Positions 24,742 through 33,485 of a stretch of DNA of 64,000 nucleotides are shown here, in pieces. The stretch spans positions 1 through 64,000 of the forward strand of contig JAEZJK010000003.1 in NCBI GenBank assembly GCA_023415835.1. Direction: 5' to 3'. The DNA comes from Bacillota bacterium (GTDB taxonomy: Bacteria > Bacillota > UBA4882 > UBA8346). The translations under genes and the position numbers were made by a program. Positions within the stretch are counted from its first letter, which is position 1. The number at the start of each line of letters is the position of its first letter. The notes under the pieces were generated by a model. The model ran no database searches and was not told where the DNA came from. It worked only from the letters and a program-made list of their open reading frames with translations.

Positions 24742-25616
24742 TGATACCCACGCCCCTTTTTCATTCGGGCGAGCGTCAGCCAGTATTTTAACTGGATGCC
24801 ACCGTACACCGCCGCCGTAACCAAGGGGTTGTATTTTTTTTGGTAGTGCTTGTGATAAAAGCGCTTCATTGAATCATAAAAATGACAAATCACCTTTTTA
24901 GAACTTTTATGAAGGCCACTCTGTCCTTTTAAATGTGTAATAGTCGTTTTTCCGTAATAAACCACCTGATACCCCAACTGATGAATCCGATAGCAAAGGT
25001 CGATATCTTCTCCATACATAAAAAAAGACTCGTCAAACCCGTTCAATGTGTCGAAGACATGTCGTGGCATCATCAAAAACGCTCCAGTGACAACATCGAC
25101 TTTGATAATTGCAGTCTCCGGTACAAAGGCTTGGCGGTAGGCTCCAAATTTCTTATTCTCTGGGAATTTTTTATCCAAGCCTGTAAAATAGTACAGAGAA
25201 CTCATCGGCGTTGGAAAACCACGCTTACAGCCGTGATCCAAGGTTCCATCCGCTAACAAAACCCGTACGCTCAACGCTCCTGCTTTAGGATTTTTGCGAA
25301 GATATATCACGCCTGATTCCAATGTGCCCTCATGCATGATCGTGTCATTGTTCAGAAATAAAAGAAATTCTCCAGACGCATGCTTTGCACCAACATTACA
25401 GGCATGTCCGAAACCTCTGTTCTCAACATCTCTCAAAACTTGAACCTTTTCGTGGGTATGGGAATACTTCTGCGCCGGATCAGATCCATTCTCCACAACA
25501 ATGATTTCAAACGGGATGTCCGGACGCACAACAAAAATAGACTCCACCGCCTGTGCAGTCAAGTCTTTTGCATTATAATTAATTAGAATAATGGATAACA
25601 TGGAATCTGTTAGCAT
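24738..25616 (-). CDS. GT2-family glycosyltransferase (rhamnosyltransferase-like)
   Basis: It has 292 residues from ATG 25616, with GGAGG 5 bases upstream. LSIILINYNAKDLTAQAVES, VENGSD and FLLFLNNDTIMHEGTLESG give the nucleotide and DxD-like motifs. GAFLMMPRHVFDTLNGFDES and MYGEDIDLCYRIHQLGY are the acceptor and base motifs common in WbbL-type rhamnosyltransferases. It is the first gene after the mobile-element scar. Confidence 0.9.
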   Translation of the reverse strand: MLTDSMLSIILINYNAKDLTAQAVESIFVVRPDIPFEIIVVENGSDPAQKYSHTHEKVQVLRDVENRGFGHACNVGAKHASGEFLLFLNNDTIMHEGTLESGVIYLRKNPKAGALSVRVLLADGTLDHGCKRGFPTPMSSLYYFTGLDKKFPENKKFGAYRQAFVPETAIIKVDVVTGAFLMMPRHVFDTLNGFDESFFMYGEDIDLCYRIHQLGYQVVYYGKTTITHLKGQSGLHKSSKKVICHFYDSMKRFYHKHYQKKYNPLVTAAVYGGIQLKYWLTLARMKKGRGYQ

Positions 25617-25808
25617 AACGTCCTCCGCTACAACTCTGCTCTACAAAAAAACAACTCATTTCATTTTCTAGTGATAACTAGACCATCTTTTTACTTGAGG
25701 TACAACCGCATTTTAGGGTTTCATCACGGCAAGATCATGAATGTCCATAAAAAATATATAGATGCCGAGAATCCCATACCAGAGATCCCCAGCACATCCG
25801 CTCAAAAT

Positions 25809-26178
25809 TTACCGGTCCTTAAGGTTAAAGTCAAGCAGGAAATCGTGGTATTCTGTATTCCCCATCCCTATAAACCGTTTCGACTTCATACTTTGTTTCG
25901 GATACCATTGAGTGTCTTTTTTTACCGCATTAAATACAATCCTTTTTAATACTGCCATATTTTGGGGCGCCATTCCTTTGTGCACCCTGTTTTCATCATC
26001 GCCAAAGATTACATCTAAGCTCCAGTGCATACTTTCAATTCCCCAGTGATTTCTGGCGGCAAGGGCAAAACCCTTTACACTTTCAATACTTCCAATATAA
26101 AATGCTGTTTCGACAGTGCTTTTGGCTTCCACGCCACTAAAAGCAACTTCCCTAACCACCATTCCGATCCCCGAACGA
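25809..26178 (-). pseudogene. ISAs1-family transposase, C-terminal fragment
   Basis: About 120 residues remain, including ETAFYIGSIESV, RNHWGIESMHWSLDVIFGDD and MAPQNMAVLKRIVFNAVK, the standard C-terminal end of ISAs1-type transposases. The first two thirds are missing. Upstream, the sequence switches abruptly at about 26178 into a sugar-phosphate-transferase remnant, so the element arrived with or was followed by a deletion. No inverted repeats or target duplication are evident. Confidence 0.85.
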
Positions 26179-26179
26179 A

Positions 26180-26290
26180 CGAAACTTATACATCTTATAC
26201 GGCTTCCGGTTCAATCCGACCCGTTTTTGATTGAACAAAACCCGACCTGGCGAAGATAACTTTTATACCAGTACTTCATATTCCTTATTT
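26180..26290 (-). pseudogene. Remnant of a second polyprenyl-phosphate sugar-phosphate transferase
   Basis: The minus strand encodes GIKVI, then after a +1 shift PGRVLFNQKRVGLNRK and PYKMYKFRS. This is a close but not identical match to the intact gene at 29.3-30.7 kb (SSPGPVLFKQKRVGLNRKLF, MYKFRSM). It breaks at the ISAs1 fragment. It shows that a related initiating transferase once lay here. Confidence 0.7.
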
Positions 26291-26397
26291 CGTTAATTTA
26301 CATTAAAATCCTTTATATTATTGCGGTTATTTCCTGAATTTTTATAATTTGTAATAAAATTTTGGTATATCAAATTCCATAACATTAGCGAGCCTAT

Positions 26398-26466
26398 GCC
26401 AAAATTGTTCTCCTGCAAGTTAGTTCGTCCTAGCCGAAAAACTAGCCTCCTCCAGGCAATTTTGGC
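26398..26466 (-). terminator. Long stem-loop after the epimerase gene
   Basis: The arms GCCAAAATTG (26398-26407) and CAATTTTGGC (26457-26466) are perfect inverted repeats enclosing a further CTAG/CTAG pairing. They lie directly after the epimerase stop. There is no clear U-tract, so it may be a processing or termination structure or simply a repeat. Confidence 0.4.
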
Positions 26467-27420
26467 TTAGCCAGCCGATAAACTTTTAAACCATTGCGCA
26501 AACTGATGGATGCCGCTCACCAAACCGGTTGACGGATGATAATCCAATAATTTACCGGCTTTGGAAATATCGGCATAAGTACGGGGCACATCCCCCGGTT
26601 GTTCCGGCAAATATTCTTTCATAACGGGAATTTGCAATTCATCCTCAAGGGCCTGAATCAACCGGTTTAAGGTCACTACTTGGTTGTTGCCCAAATTAAT
26701 TACCTCATATTGGGTTTTAGTGTAATGAATCGCGCTAAAGATGCCTTGAACAATATCAGAGATAAAAGTATAATCACGGAAAGTATTCCCATCCCCAAAA
26801 ACTTGAATCGGTTTTCCCGCTAAGATTAGCCTGATAAATTTGTTAATCGCCAGATCGGGCCGTTGCCGGGGGCCGTAGACCGTGAAAAAACGTAAGGCTA
26901 AAAACCTTATACCGTACAAATGGCTGTAAACATGTCCCAGCAGTTCTCCCGTAACTTTAGTGGCGGCGTAGGGGCTAATCGGCAACAAGACCTGGCCGTC
27001 CTCGCGCCATGGCGTATTGGGATTGATCCCATACACACTGGAAGATGAAGCAAAAATGAATTGTTTAATCTTTTTCTCCTTGGCAAACTCCAGTAAGTTC
27101 TGGGTGCCTTGAACATTTACCCGTTGATAAGCTACCGGGTCCTGGATCGAAGGGCGGACCCCGGCTTTGGCAGCCAGATGAACTATGACGTCATAATCCC
27201 CGTAAAGCTCAGTTTTTAACCTTTCAAAATCACAAATATCAATTTCTTTCAGAAAATAAGCGGTACTTTTAAACTGTTTGGCAATATTCCGTTCTTTAAG
27301 GGACCGATCATAATAAGGGTCAAAATTATCTACCACAGTCACCTGCCATTTTTCCCTTAAAAGCCGATCCACCAAATGGCTGCCGATAAACCCGGCCCCA
27401 CCCGTAACCAAGGCATGCAA
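26467..27420 (-). CDS. NAD-dependent sugar epimerase, UDP-glucuronate 4-epimerase-like
   Basis: It has 317 residues. LVTGGAGFIGSHLVDRLL is the NAD loop. The family-typical VDNFDPYYDRSLKERNI, AAKAGVRPSIQDPVAYQRVN, SSSSVYG and PYAATKVTGELL (Y-x3-K) point to the GalE/UDP-glucuronate epimerase group. It lies downstream of UDP-glucose dehydrogenase, which would supply UDP-glucuronate. UDP-galacturonate is the likely product, and the assignment is by context plus motif. Confidence 0.85.
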   Translation of the reverse strand: MHALVTGGAGFIGSHLVDRLLREKWQVTVVDNFDPYYDRSLKERNIAKQFKSTAYFLKEIDICDFERLKTELYGDYDVIVHLAAKAGVRPSIQDPVAYQRVNVQGTQNLLEFAKEKKIKQFIFASSSSVYGINPNTPWREDGQVLLPISPYAATKVTGELLGHVYSHLYGIRFLALRFFTVYGPRQRPDLAINKFIRLILAGKPIQVFGDGNTFRDYTFISDIVQGIFSAIHYTKTQYEVINLGNNQVVTLNRLIQALEDELQIPVMKEYLPEQPGDVPRTYADISKAGKLLDYHPSTGLVSGIHQFAQWFKSLSAG

Positions 27421-27454
27421 AAATCTATCATCCTTTCAAAAAAACATTATCCAA

Positions 27455-27486
27455 GTATTCAGAATTCAGGAGTCAGTATTCAGAAT
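27455..27486. repeat. Inverted repeat framing the four-helix-bundle gene, left copy
   Basis: GGAGTCAGTATTCAGAAT at 27469-27486, preceded by a partial direct copy (GTATTCAGAATTCA). Its inverse partner is at 27830-27854. The repeat includes the last codons and stop of the four-helix-bundle gene. Confidence 0.65.
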
Positions 27487-27831
27487 ACCCCGAGAATATG
27501 CTTCCAATAATTTACTGACCTCTTGCAAAAGAAGTTTTGTCTCGGAAAAATCACCGTATCCAAGATCCTTCGTAAGAATAAGGTAATATCGGCATTCTTC
27601 AACAGAACCTTGGGCAATGTTTAAAAAGCGAATTTTGTCCGCTTTACTTCGTTTACGGAATCCTTCCGCAATATTCGCTGCAACAGAGACGGCGGCACGC
27701 CGAAATTGCGACGACAAACCGTATATCTCATGCTTTGGAAACGTCCCGGACAGATGATAAACCGCAAGCACGAACAAGTGAGCCTTCTGCCATACCAGTA
27801 AGTCTTCAAATGTTTTCGCCGGTTCTTTCAT
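27466..27831 (-). CDS. Four-helix-bundle protein (TIGR02436/S23-type)
   Basis: It has 121 residues. FEDLLVWQKAHLFVLAVYHL, SSQFRRAAVSVAANIAEGF and GSVEECRYYLILTKDLGY are the three signature helices of the four-helix-bundle family, found as 23S rRNA intervening-sequence proteins, avd-like proteins and orphan genes in polysaccharide loci. Its function is unknown. Both ends of the frame sit inside an inverted repeat that also supplies the AGGA in front of the ATG. It lies between ugd and the epimerase. Confidence 0.88.
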   Translation of the reverse strand: MKEPAKTFEDLLVWQKAHLFVLAVYHLSGTFPKHEIYGLSSQFRRAAVSVAANIAEGFRKRSKADKIRFLNIAQGSVEECRYYLILTKDLGYGDFSETKLLLQEVSKLLEAYSRGILNTDS

Positions 27832-27854
27832 TCTGAATCCTGTCTCCTGACTCC
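27830..27854. repeat. Inverted repeat framing the four-helix-bundle gene, right copy
   Basis: On the minus strand GGAGTCAGGAGACAGGATTC followed by AGAAT mirrors the copy at 27469-27486, with an insertion of about 7 bases. It contains the probable RBS and runs into the ATG. Confidence 0.65.
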
Positions 27855-27881
27855 TTAGTAGTTACTTAGTTTCTAAAATGG

Positions 27882-29189
27882 TTACCTTTGTCCAAGGCCG
27901 ATATATTTCAACCCATGAGCCTCAACTTCACTCCGTTTATATATATTACGGAAATCAAAAAACGCCTCACCGTTCATTACTTCTTTGATCTTGCCCAGAT
28001 TCAAATTGCGAAACTGGTTCCACTCCGTTAAAATGATCATTCCGTCAACCCCAGTCACCGCTTCATACTCATTCTTGCAATAGCTGATAACGTCGGCCCA
28101 AACTGATTTGGCATTCTCCAGCGCCTGAGGGTCATAGGCTTTTACAACCGCCCCGGATTTGAGTAATTCGTTAATTATAACAATCGCAGCCGATTCCCGT
28201 ATATCATCGGTTTCAGACTTGAAAGCCAAACCCAAAATACCGATTTTGACCCCCCGGAGATCCCCAAAATGATTTTTAACCTTTTCAAAAATGAATTGCT
28301 TATGTTTCTTGTTGCTTTCAATGGTTGCCTCAATAATATTCAAAGGCATCCCCACCTTCTTGCCAAATGCCGCCAGCGCCTCGGTGTCTTTGGGAAAACA
28401 GGATCCACCGTAACCGGGGCTGGGATGAAGGAACTTACTCCCGATTCGGCCGTCTTTCCCGACCGCGTGCGCCAACACCTGGATATCAGCTCCCACTGTA
28501 TCGCAAACCCGGGCTATCTCATTAATGAAGGCGACTTTCATCGCCAAAAAACAATTGGAACTATATTTGATCAATTCAGCCGTCTTTATGTCGGTAACAA
28601 TAAACGGGATCTCATTCAAGTATAACGGCCGGTATATCTTACGCATCGCCTCAATCGGGCGGGGATTGTCAGTACCGATAACCACCCGGTCCGGATGTAG
28701 AAAATCATAAACCGCCCTTCCTTCCCGCAAGAATTCCGGGTTGGAAACGATATCGAATTCGTATAAATTCGGACAATTTTTGCCGATAATAGCGCGAATC
28801 TCCTCATTAGTGCCAACCGGAACCGTACTTTTAGTTACAATAACTTTATAGCCATTGATATTTTCGCCGATGGTTTTGGCGGCTTTAAAAATAGCTTCCA
28901 AATTGGCCTCGCCGTTTTCCCCCTGCGGAGTGCCTACGGCAATAAATATGATATCCGCCCATTTAATGCCCTGCTCGATATCGGTTGAAAAATTAAGACG
29001 GCCGGACTTGACATTTTCTTTTAGCAATTCTTCCATACCCGGTTCATAGATGGGGAGGGTGCCCTGATTTAATCGGTCAATCTTATTTTTTTCAATATCA
29101 AGGCACAGGACATTCGACCCGAAATTAGCCAAACCAATCCCTGTGGTCAATCCCACATAACCAGTCCCAATAATCGATATTTTATACAT
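27882..29189 (-). CDS. ugd: UDP-glucose 6-dehydrogenase
   Basis: It has 435 residues and oxidises UDP-glucose to UDP-glucuronate. IIGTGYVGLTTGIGLANFG is the NAD-binding loop, VTKSTVPVGT and EFLREGRAVYDFLHPDR follow, and GYGGSCFPKDTEAL contains the catalytic cysteine. ILGLAFKSETDDIRESAA marks the C-terminal UDP-binding domain. It lies in the operon led by the sugar-phosphate transferase. Confidence 0.96.
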   Translation of the reverse strand: MYKISIIGTGYVGLTTGIGLANFGSNVLCLDIEKNKIDRLNQGTLPIYEPGMEELLKENVKSGRLNFSTDIEQGIKWADIIFIAVGTPQGENGEANLEAIFKAAKTIGENINGYKVIVTKSTVPVGTNEEIRAIIGKNCPNLYEFDIVSNPEFLREGRAVYDFLHPDRVVIGTDNPRPIEAMRKIYRPLYLNEIPFIVTDIKTAELIKYSSNCFLAMKVAFINEIARVCDTVGADIQVLAHAVGKDGRIGSKFLHPSPGYGGSCFPKDTEALAAFGKKVGMPLNIIEATIESNKKHKQFIFEKVKNHFGDLRGVKIGILGLAFKSETDDIRESAAIVIINELLKSGAVVKAYDPQALENAKSVWADVISYCKNEYEAVTGVDGMIILTEWNQFRNLNLGKIKEVMNGEAFFDFRNIYKRSEVEAHGLKYIGLGQR

Positions 29190-29316
29190 CTTCTACCACT
29201 CGATTCAGGTTTTTAATAAAATAGCTGATAAATGGTATTTAAACCAAGAATAGTAGAACTCGAGTAAGAATTTCGCTCAATATAGACTTTAATCAAGAAT
29301 GGACAAAATTATAAAA

Positions 29317-30711
29317 CTAGTAGGCATTCTTGTTGATAAACCCCTTAAAAGCAGTTAAAAATAAAATCTTAATGTCCAAAAACAAACTCCAATTTTCTAT
29401 GTAATAAATATCGCACTTAATCCGCTCTCTAATTGAGGTATCGCCACGCCAACCATTCACCTGGGCCCAACCGGTAATTCCCGGTTTGACCTGATGTTTC
29501 ACCATATATTTCGGTACCTCTTCCTTAAACTTGTCAACAAAAAAGGGACGCTCCGGCCTGGGTCCGATCAGGCTCATCTCGCCTCGTAACACGTTAAAAA
29601 GTTGTGGCAATTCATCAAGGCTACTAGCACGGATAAACTGCCCTAATCCGGTCCGGCGGGGGTCATTCTCCGTGGTCCAGGTGGTACAGGCAACTTCATC
29701 GTTACTGATCCGCATTGATCGAAATTTATACATTTCAAACAGCTTCCGGTTCAATCCTACCCTTTTTTGTTTGAACAAAACCGGCCCGGGAGAAGAAAGC
29801 TTTACACCGATAGCTATTAAACATATTAGCGGTGATAACATTATTATTAATAATATGGAACCTACAATATCAAAAACCCGCTTGAGCAATCGATTATAAA
29901 AAGCATCCAAAGGCACATCACGAACATTAATCAAAGGCAAGTCGTCGATTTCAATCACTTTGGGTTTCGCTGGAATATATTTGTAGTAATCCGGAATAAT
30001 CATTGCCCTAATCCCATGTTTTTCACAAGTTTCAACGAGTGGACCGATTTTCTGGTAGGCAGCCAAAGGCAAAGCAATGATCACTTCATCAATATGGATG
30101 CTGGCTAAATAATAATCAAGTTCCTCGATCTTTCCGACAACATTCACCTTATGAATTTGCTTACCGATTTTCCGGGGATCGTCATCGAAGAATGCCCGAA
30201 CCCAGTAGCCAAATTCTCTATGCTCTTCCAAACGCTCTATAAAATCCAACCCTAGTTGGCCAGCGCCGATAATCGCCAAATACTTGATATTATAACCGTA
30301 TGCCCGCGCCAACTGTAGGATCACCCGGGAAAAGAACCTGGCTCCACTGTTCAAAATAATGTTGATTATAAAAAATTGAAGAATAATTTCCCTGGATACA
30401 AAATGCAACTTTAAAGCAAAAAGTAAACCAAGTATTAATATCAAACCAATCACATTTGCCTCTGTTAGCTTGACCAATTCATCGGAAAAATTCTGGCCCC
30501 GTTTGGAAGTATATAAATCAAAACTACTATAGATAATAATGTAAAGTGGTACGATTCCCAGAAAAATCAAATAATAATTTGATAAAGAGCCTTCAAACAT
30601 TAAGTCGAATTTTTGCTTATGCCACCATGAAATAGCGAGCGAGGTGATGATACAAAAGGCGTCGATTGCATAAAAAAGCCTAAATATGGTCGGTTTTAAC
30701 AGTTTCAACAT
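29317..30711 (-). CDS. Undecaprenyl-phosphate sugar-phosphate transferase (WcaJ/WbaP type)
   Basis: It has 464 residues and is the polyprenyl-phosphate hexose-1-phosphate transferase that starts repeat-unit synthesis. Four N-terminal membrane segments (about residues 10-125) precede a CoA-binding-like soluble domain (IIGAGQLGLDFIERLEEHRE). After another membrane segment comes the catalytic domain: SSPGPVLFKQKRVGLNRK, KFRSMRISND, RASSLDELPQLFNVLRGEMS, IGPRPERP and PGITGWAQVNGWRGDT. Glucose-1-phosphate is the commonest substrate in this group. A promoter and a leader hairpin lie upstream. Confidence 0.94.
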   Translation of the reverse strand: MLKLLKPTIFRLFYAIDAFCIITSLAISWWHKQKFDLMFEGSLSNYYLIFLGIVPLYIIIYSSFDLYTSKRGQNFSDELVKLTEANVIGLILILGLLFALKLHFVSREIILQFFIINIILNSGARFFSRVILQLARAYGYNIKYLAIIGAGQLGLDFIERLEEHREFGYWVRAFFDDDPRKIGKQIHKVNVVGKIEELDYYLASIHIDEVIIALPLAAYQKIGPLVETCEKHGIRAMIIPDYYKYIPAKPKVIEIDDLPLINVRDVPLDAFYNRLLKRVFDIVGSILLIIMLSPLICLIAIGVKLSSPGPVLFKQKRVGLNRKLFEMYKFRSMRISNDEVACTTWTTENDPRRTGLGQFIRASSLDELPQLFNVLRGEMSLIGPRPERPFFVDKFKEEVPKYMVKHQVKPGITGWAQVNGWRGDTSIRERIKCDIYYIENWSLFLDIKILFLTAFKGFINKNAY

Positions 30712-30803
30712 ACCATACCATCACTCCTATCTGTACTTATTCCTAAATACATTTATCGGCAAAGTATCCAAAAACCATAGAGCTGCATTTTTATTTTTAC
30801 TTC

Positions 30804-30850
30804 TGAAAAAATAAATAAAATTCAGCTAATAAAGGAGTAAACGCTGAATT
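30804..30850 (-). terminator. Leader terminator/attenuator upstream of the sugar-phosphate transferase
   Basis: On the minus strand the arms ATTCAGC and GCTGAAT (30843-30849 and 30820-30826) are followed by TTTTATTTATTTTTTC. The hairpin lies inside the predicted 5' leader, between the promoter at 30995-31022 and the ATG at 30711. It would stop transcription unless overcome. Confidence 0.55.
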
Positions 30851-30994
30851 CAAAATATTTCTGGCCAAATTTTGACACCTAAAAATTCGGATAATTAATT
30901 TATTTTCTTCACAAGTACTTTCAAATTCCAGTTTTTATTTCTTCGTCATCAATAATTTTTCTCCTTTAAACAATCAAAGAAATATAGTTAAATT

Positions 30995-31022
30995 ATTGTA
31001 AATCTGTATCTTTCTTTATCAA
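30995..31022 (-). promoter_or_regulatory. Putative sigma-A promoter of the exopolysaccharide operon
   Basis: TTGATA (31017-31022) and TACAAT (30995-31000) lie 16 bases apart on the minus strand, giving an expected leader of about 275 bases. Within that leader, at about 30935-30965, an AAAGGAG RBS precedes a TTG-ATG mini-frame of only five codons. The rest of the 30712-31152 gap shows no gene. Confidence 0.5.
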
Positions 31023-31152
31023 ACGGTATCCACTTACACTTATATTAATATCTTCTATAAAATCCAACTGGGTCTCTGTAGATTAGCAGGTTTTAAAGAT
31101 TGCATTATTTCTAGCCGGCTAATAACTTTCATCCGGATAATCCCAAATTGCC

Positions 31153-31210
31153 AAAAAAATAAAGCGGCAAACCAGCAAATATATCCTAGTTTGTCGCTTC
31201 CCCTTTTTTC
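31153..31210. terminator. Bidirectional intrinsic terminator
   Basis: The arms AAGCGGCAAAC (31162-31172) and GTTTGTCGCTT (31189-31199) pair with one mismatch. T-rich tails follow on both sides (TTTATTTTTTT on the minus strand, CCCCTTTTTT on the plus strand). It terminates the pyrophosphorylase gene that ends at 31321. Confidence 0.75.
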
Positions 31211-31320
31211 TCTATTTTATTATTAGTTATTCCATTACCTCGGCTTGTAGGGCAATCGAAAGGACAATTCAAGCGGTAGAGTGTTAATTTCACACTCATG
31301 CCTCGCGCCTCTCTTAAACC

Positions 31321-32421
31321 TTACTCTTTAACAACTACCTTACCAGGCCATACTTTAGTATTATACTCAACCACGCTACCCGGTTCCACCACGCAATCAT
31401 CACTAAGGATTACCCCAGCCCCAATTACCGAACCGTCTTTCAGATAACACTCGCTGCCTACCACGCACTCTACCAGACGGGCACTAGAGCCAATCCTAGT
31501 GTTACGCCAAATGATACTGCCGAAGATCGAAGTCCCTTCTCCAATTAGGCAATTGTCGCCAATTACGGTTTCGCCAAAAATCTCCACCCCGTCGCCAATA
31601 TGACAGTTACGGCCGATGACCACCTTGGAACCAATCCTGGCAGTAGGGGCGATCGTGGTCCGATCACCCACATAAACAGCATTAGCGTGCCAGATCCCGG
31701 GTATCTCCATCTTAACCATACCTTTTAATATATCGTAGTGAGCCAACCGATATTGGGTCAAGGAACCAATATCGCACCAATACCCTTTCATCTGATACCC
31801 GTAAAAGGCTGCTCCGTTCTCCACCAGTTTGGGGAAGAGCTCTTTTCCGAAGTCAAAAACGGTCTCAGCCGGAATCATCTTAAAGATCTCCGGTTCAAAA
31901 ACATAAATACCGGTATTGGCAAGACGGCTTAAAGCCTCTTCCGCTTTAGGTTTCTCTTGAAAAGCTTTAATCTTTCCATCTGATTCGGTGATTACCACTC
32001 CGAACTGACGGGGATCCGGCACTTCTTTTAAGGCAATGGTCGCAATCGCACCAACCTTTTTATGATAATCTACCATATCCCAGAGATCCACATCAGTAAC
32101 AGCGTCGCCTGAAATGATCACAAAGGTATCATTTAAAAACGGCTCTAACTTTTTAACCCCGCCGGCAGTGCCCATCAGTTCCTTTTCAACCGAATACCTG
32201 AGTTCCACGCCAAATTTACTGCCATCACCGAAATAATTCTGGACTTTCTCCGGGAGGTACCAAAGGTTAGCAGCCACTTGATTTATCCCATTCTTCACTA
32301 GCAAATTAATGATATGCTCCATTGCCGGACGGTTCACTACCGGAACCATTGGCTTGGGGATATTACAAGTAAGGGGTTCCAGCCTTGAGCCGACTCCGGC
32401 GGCCAAAATCATTGATTTCAT
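31321..32421 (-). CDS. NDP-sugar pyrophosphorylase, mannose-1-phosphate guanylyltransferase-like, with beta-helix domain
   Basis: It has 366 residues. MILAAGVGSRLEPLTCNIPK is the nucleotidyltransferase signature, with FVIISGDAVTD as the metal aspartate and FQEKP later. From about residue 245 a left-handed beta-helix of hexapeptide repeats follows (IGSKVVIGRNCHIGDGVEIF). This two-domain layout is common in GlmU-like and archaeal/clostridial mannose-1-phosphate guanylyltransferases. GGAGG is 8 bases before the ATG. It stands alone, ending in a terminator. The exact sugar and nucleotide are uncertain. Confidence 0.85.
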   Translation of the reverse strand: MKSMILAAGVGSRLEPLTCNIPKPMVPVVNRPAMEHIINLLVKNGINQVAANLWYLPEKVQNYFGDGSKFGVELRYSVEKELMGTAGGVKKLEPFLNDTFVIISGDAVTDVDLWDMVDYHKKVGAIATIALKEVPDPRQFGVVITESDGKIKAFQEKPKAEEALSRLANTGIYVFEPEIFKMIPAETVFDFGKELFPKLVENGAAFYGYQMKGYWCDIGSLTQYRLAHYDILKGMVKMEIPGIWHANAVYVGDRTTIAPTARIGSKVVIGRNCHIGDGVEIFGETVIGDNCLIGEGTSIFGSIIWRNTRIGSSARLVECVVGSECYLKDGSVIGAGVILSDDCVVEPGSVVEYNTKVWPGKVVVKE

Positions 32422-32614
32422 TTATTCGCCTCCATTTGCTGCAATTAAATTATGCATTATATTCGGGAAATGTTTAATAACAGAAATAACAATTGATTGC
32501 GTCAATTTTTCCTTTTAACTATTGTCCTTTTCGTGATTATTAGGATTAATCCTGCCTTTTGCCTAAAATTTCATGCCTTTCCAAGATAATTCTCGGTATC
32601 TTATGGAAAAATGA

Positions 32615-32643
32615 TTGACAATACTATTATTCCTGATTATAAT
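32615..32643 (+). promoter_or_regulatory. Consensus sigma-A promoter of tRNA-Leu
   Basis: A perfect TTGACA (32615-32620) and a perfect TATAAT (32638-32643) are separated by 17 bases. The tRNA begins 20 bases after the -10 box. Confidence 0.9.
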
Positions 32644-32662
32644 ATTAAATAGTCGATTGCAT

Positions 32663-32745
32663 GCCCAGGTGGCGGAACTGGCAGACGCGTACGTTTGAGG
32701 GGCGTATGGGCAACCGTACCGGTTCAAGTCCGGTCCTGGGCACCA
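32663..32745 (+). tRNA. tRNA-Leu (anticodon GAG)
   Basis: Acceptor arms GCCCAGG and CCTGGGC pair, followed by an encoded ACCA. The D arm is GGCGGAACTGGCAGACGC-like. The anticodon stem TACGT/GCGTA encloses TTGAGGG with GAG at positions 34-36. The variable region is long, as in class II tRNAs, and the T arm is ACCGG-TTCAAGT-CCGGT. It reads CUC and CUU codons. Confidence 0.95.
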
Positions 32746-32807
32746 TTGATTTAATGAGCATTTGCAACAGATTTGAAATCAGGAAATATTAAATCATCAA
32801 TTTGATT

Positions 32808-32850
32808 ACCGGATGAAATTTGCAGATTTGCAATTATGTCCGGTTTTTTG
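32808..32850 (+). terminator. Intrinsic terminator after tRNA-Leu
   Basis: The stem ACCGGA (32808-32813)/TCCGGT (32839-32844) with inner pairing in the TTGCA repeats is followed by TTTTTTG. It lies 63 bases past the tRNA. Confidence 0.65.
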
Positions 32851-32878
32851 TTTTACTGATCACAAGAACATACTCTAG

Positions 32879-32913
32879 TCAAAAAAATCCAGGCTATTAA
32901 GAAACAGCCTGAA
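32879..32913 (-). terminator. Intrinsic terminator of the 33.0-kb membrane-protein gene
   Basis: On the minus strand CAGGCT and AGCCTG (32906-32911/32890-32895) form the stem and GATTTTTTT follows. It lies 55 bp beyond the stop of the gene ending at 32969. Confidence 0.7.
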
Positions 32914-32968
32914 ATCCGAGTCATCTGCTTAATCGGCGCTACCTATAGTCGTTTTCCCCAGTTTACTA

Positions 32969-33286
32969 CTACTCTTTATCGTTAAGCTTGATGACTATTC
33001 CCCCGATAGCCGCTGCAAACAGGTTATAGATTAAAGCACCAATGGCGCTGAGCACTCCAGCCATAAGACCATAAGCTAAGCTTGCCAAGATAACCCCGAT
33101 TATTGCCGTTCCAGCCTGCAAGGGGCCGCTCGCCCCAAAAGTCCCTAACTCTAACCCGATGTTTTTTAAGGTGGCTCCAGTGATTAACAGTATAATACTG
33201 GTTAATAACCCGAAAACAATGCCCAATATGAAGTAAAATTTGAAAACAGAACCTGGACCGATCTTTTTAATTTCATAACTTTTCAA
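32969..33286 (-). CDS. Small integral membrane protein of unknown function
   Basis: From TTG 33286 (GGGAGGGG lies 8 bases upstream) it is 105 residues. KSYEIKKIGPGSVFKFYFIL opens the protein and resembles the start of DUF3566-type membrane proteins. Two long hydrophobic regions follow (about residues 16-42 and 60-98), rich in glycine and alanine. The longer frame up to 33337 lacks a ribosome binding site. The gene is monocistronic, with its own terminator. Confidence 0.75.
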   Translation of the reverse strand: MKSYEIKKIGPGSVFKFYFILGIVFGLLTSIILLITGATLKNIGLELGTFGASGPLQAGTAIIGVILASLAYGLMAGVLSAIGALIYNLFAAAIGGIVIKLNDKE

Positions 33287-33485
33287 TACTATTACCCCTC
33301 CCATTTTAGACTCTCTACAGAATTCTATGGGAGACAAGGGTCAAGTATGACTGTATTTGTTAGGCAAGAGGCATGAAGCGCGAGTGTCGGTAAGAGAAAG
33401 ACATGATTCTGCGCCCTATACTCTTTAGCCCAAAAGAAGCGGAGGCAAACTAGCAAATTCAAGCCTCAAACCTCGTACCATATGC

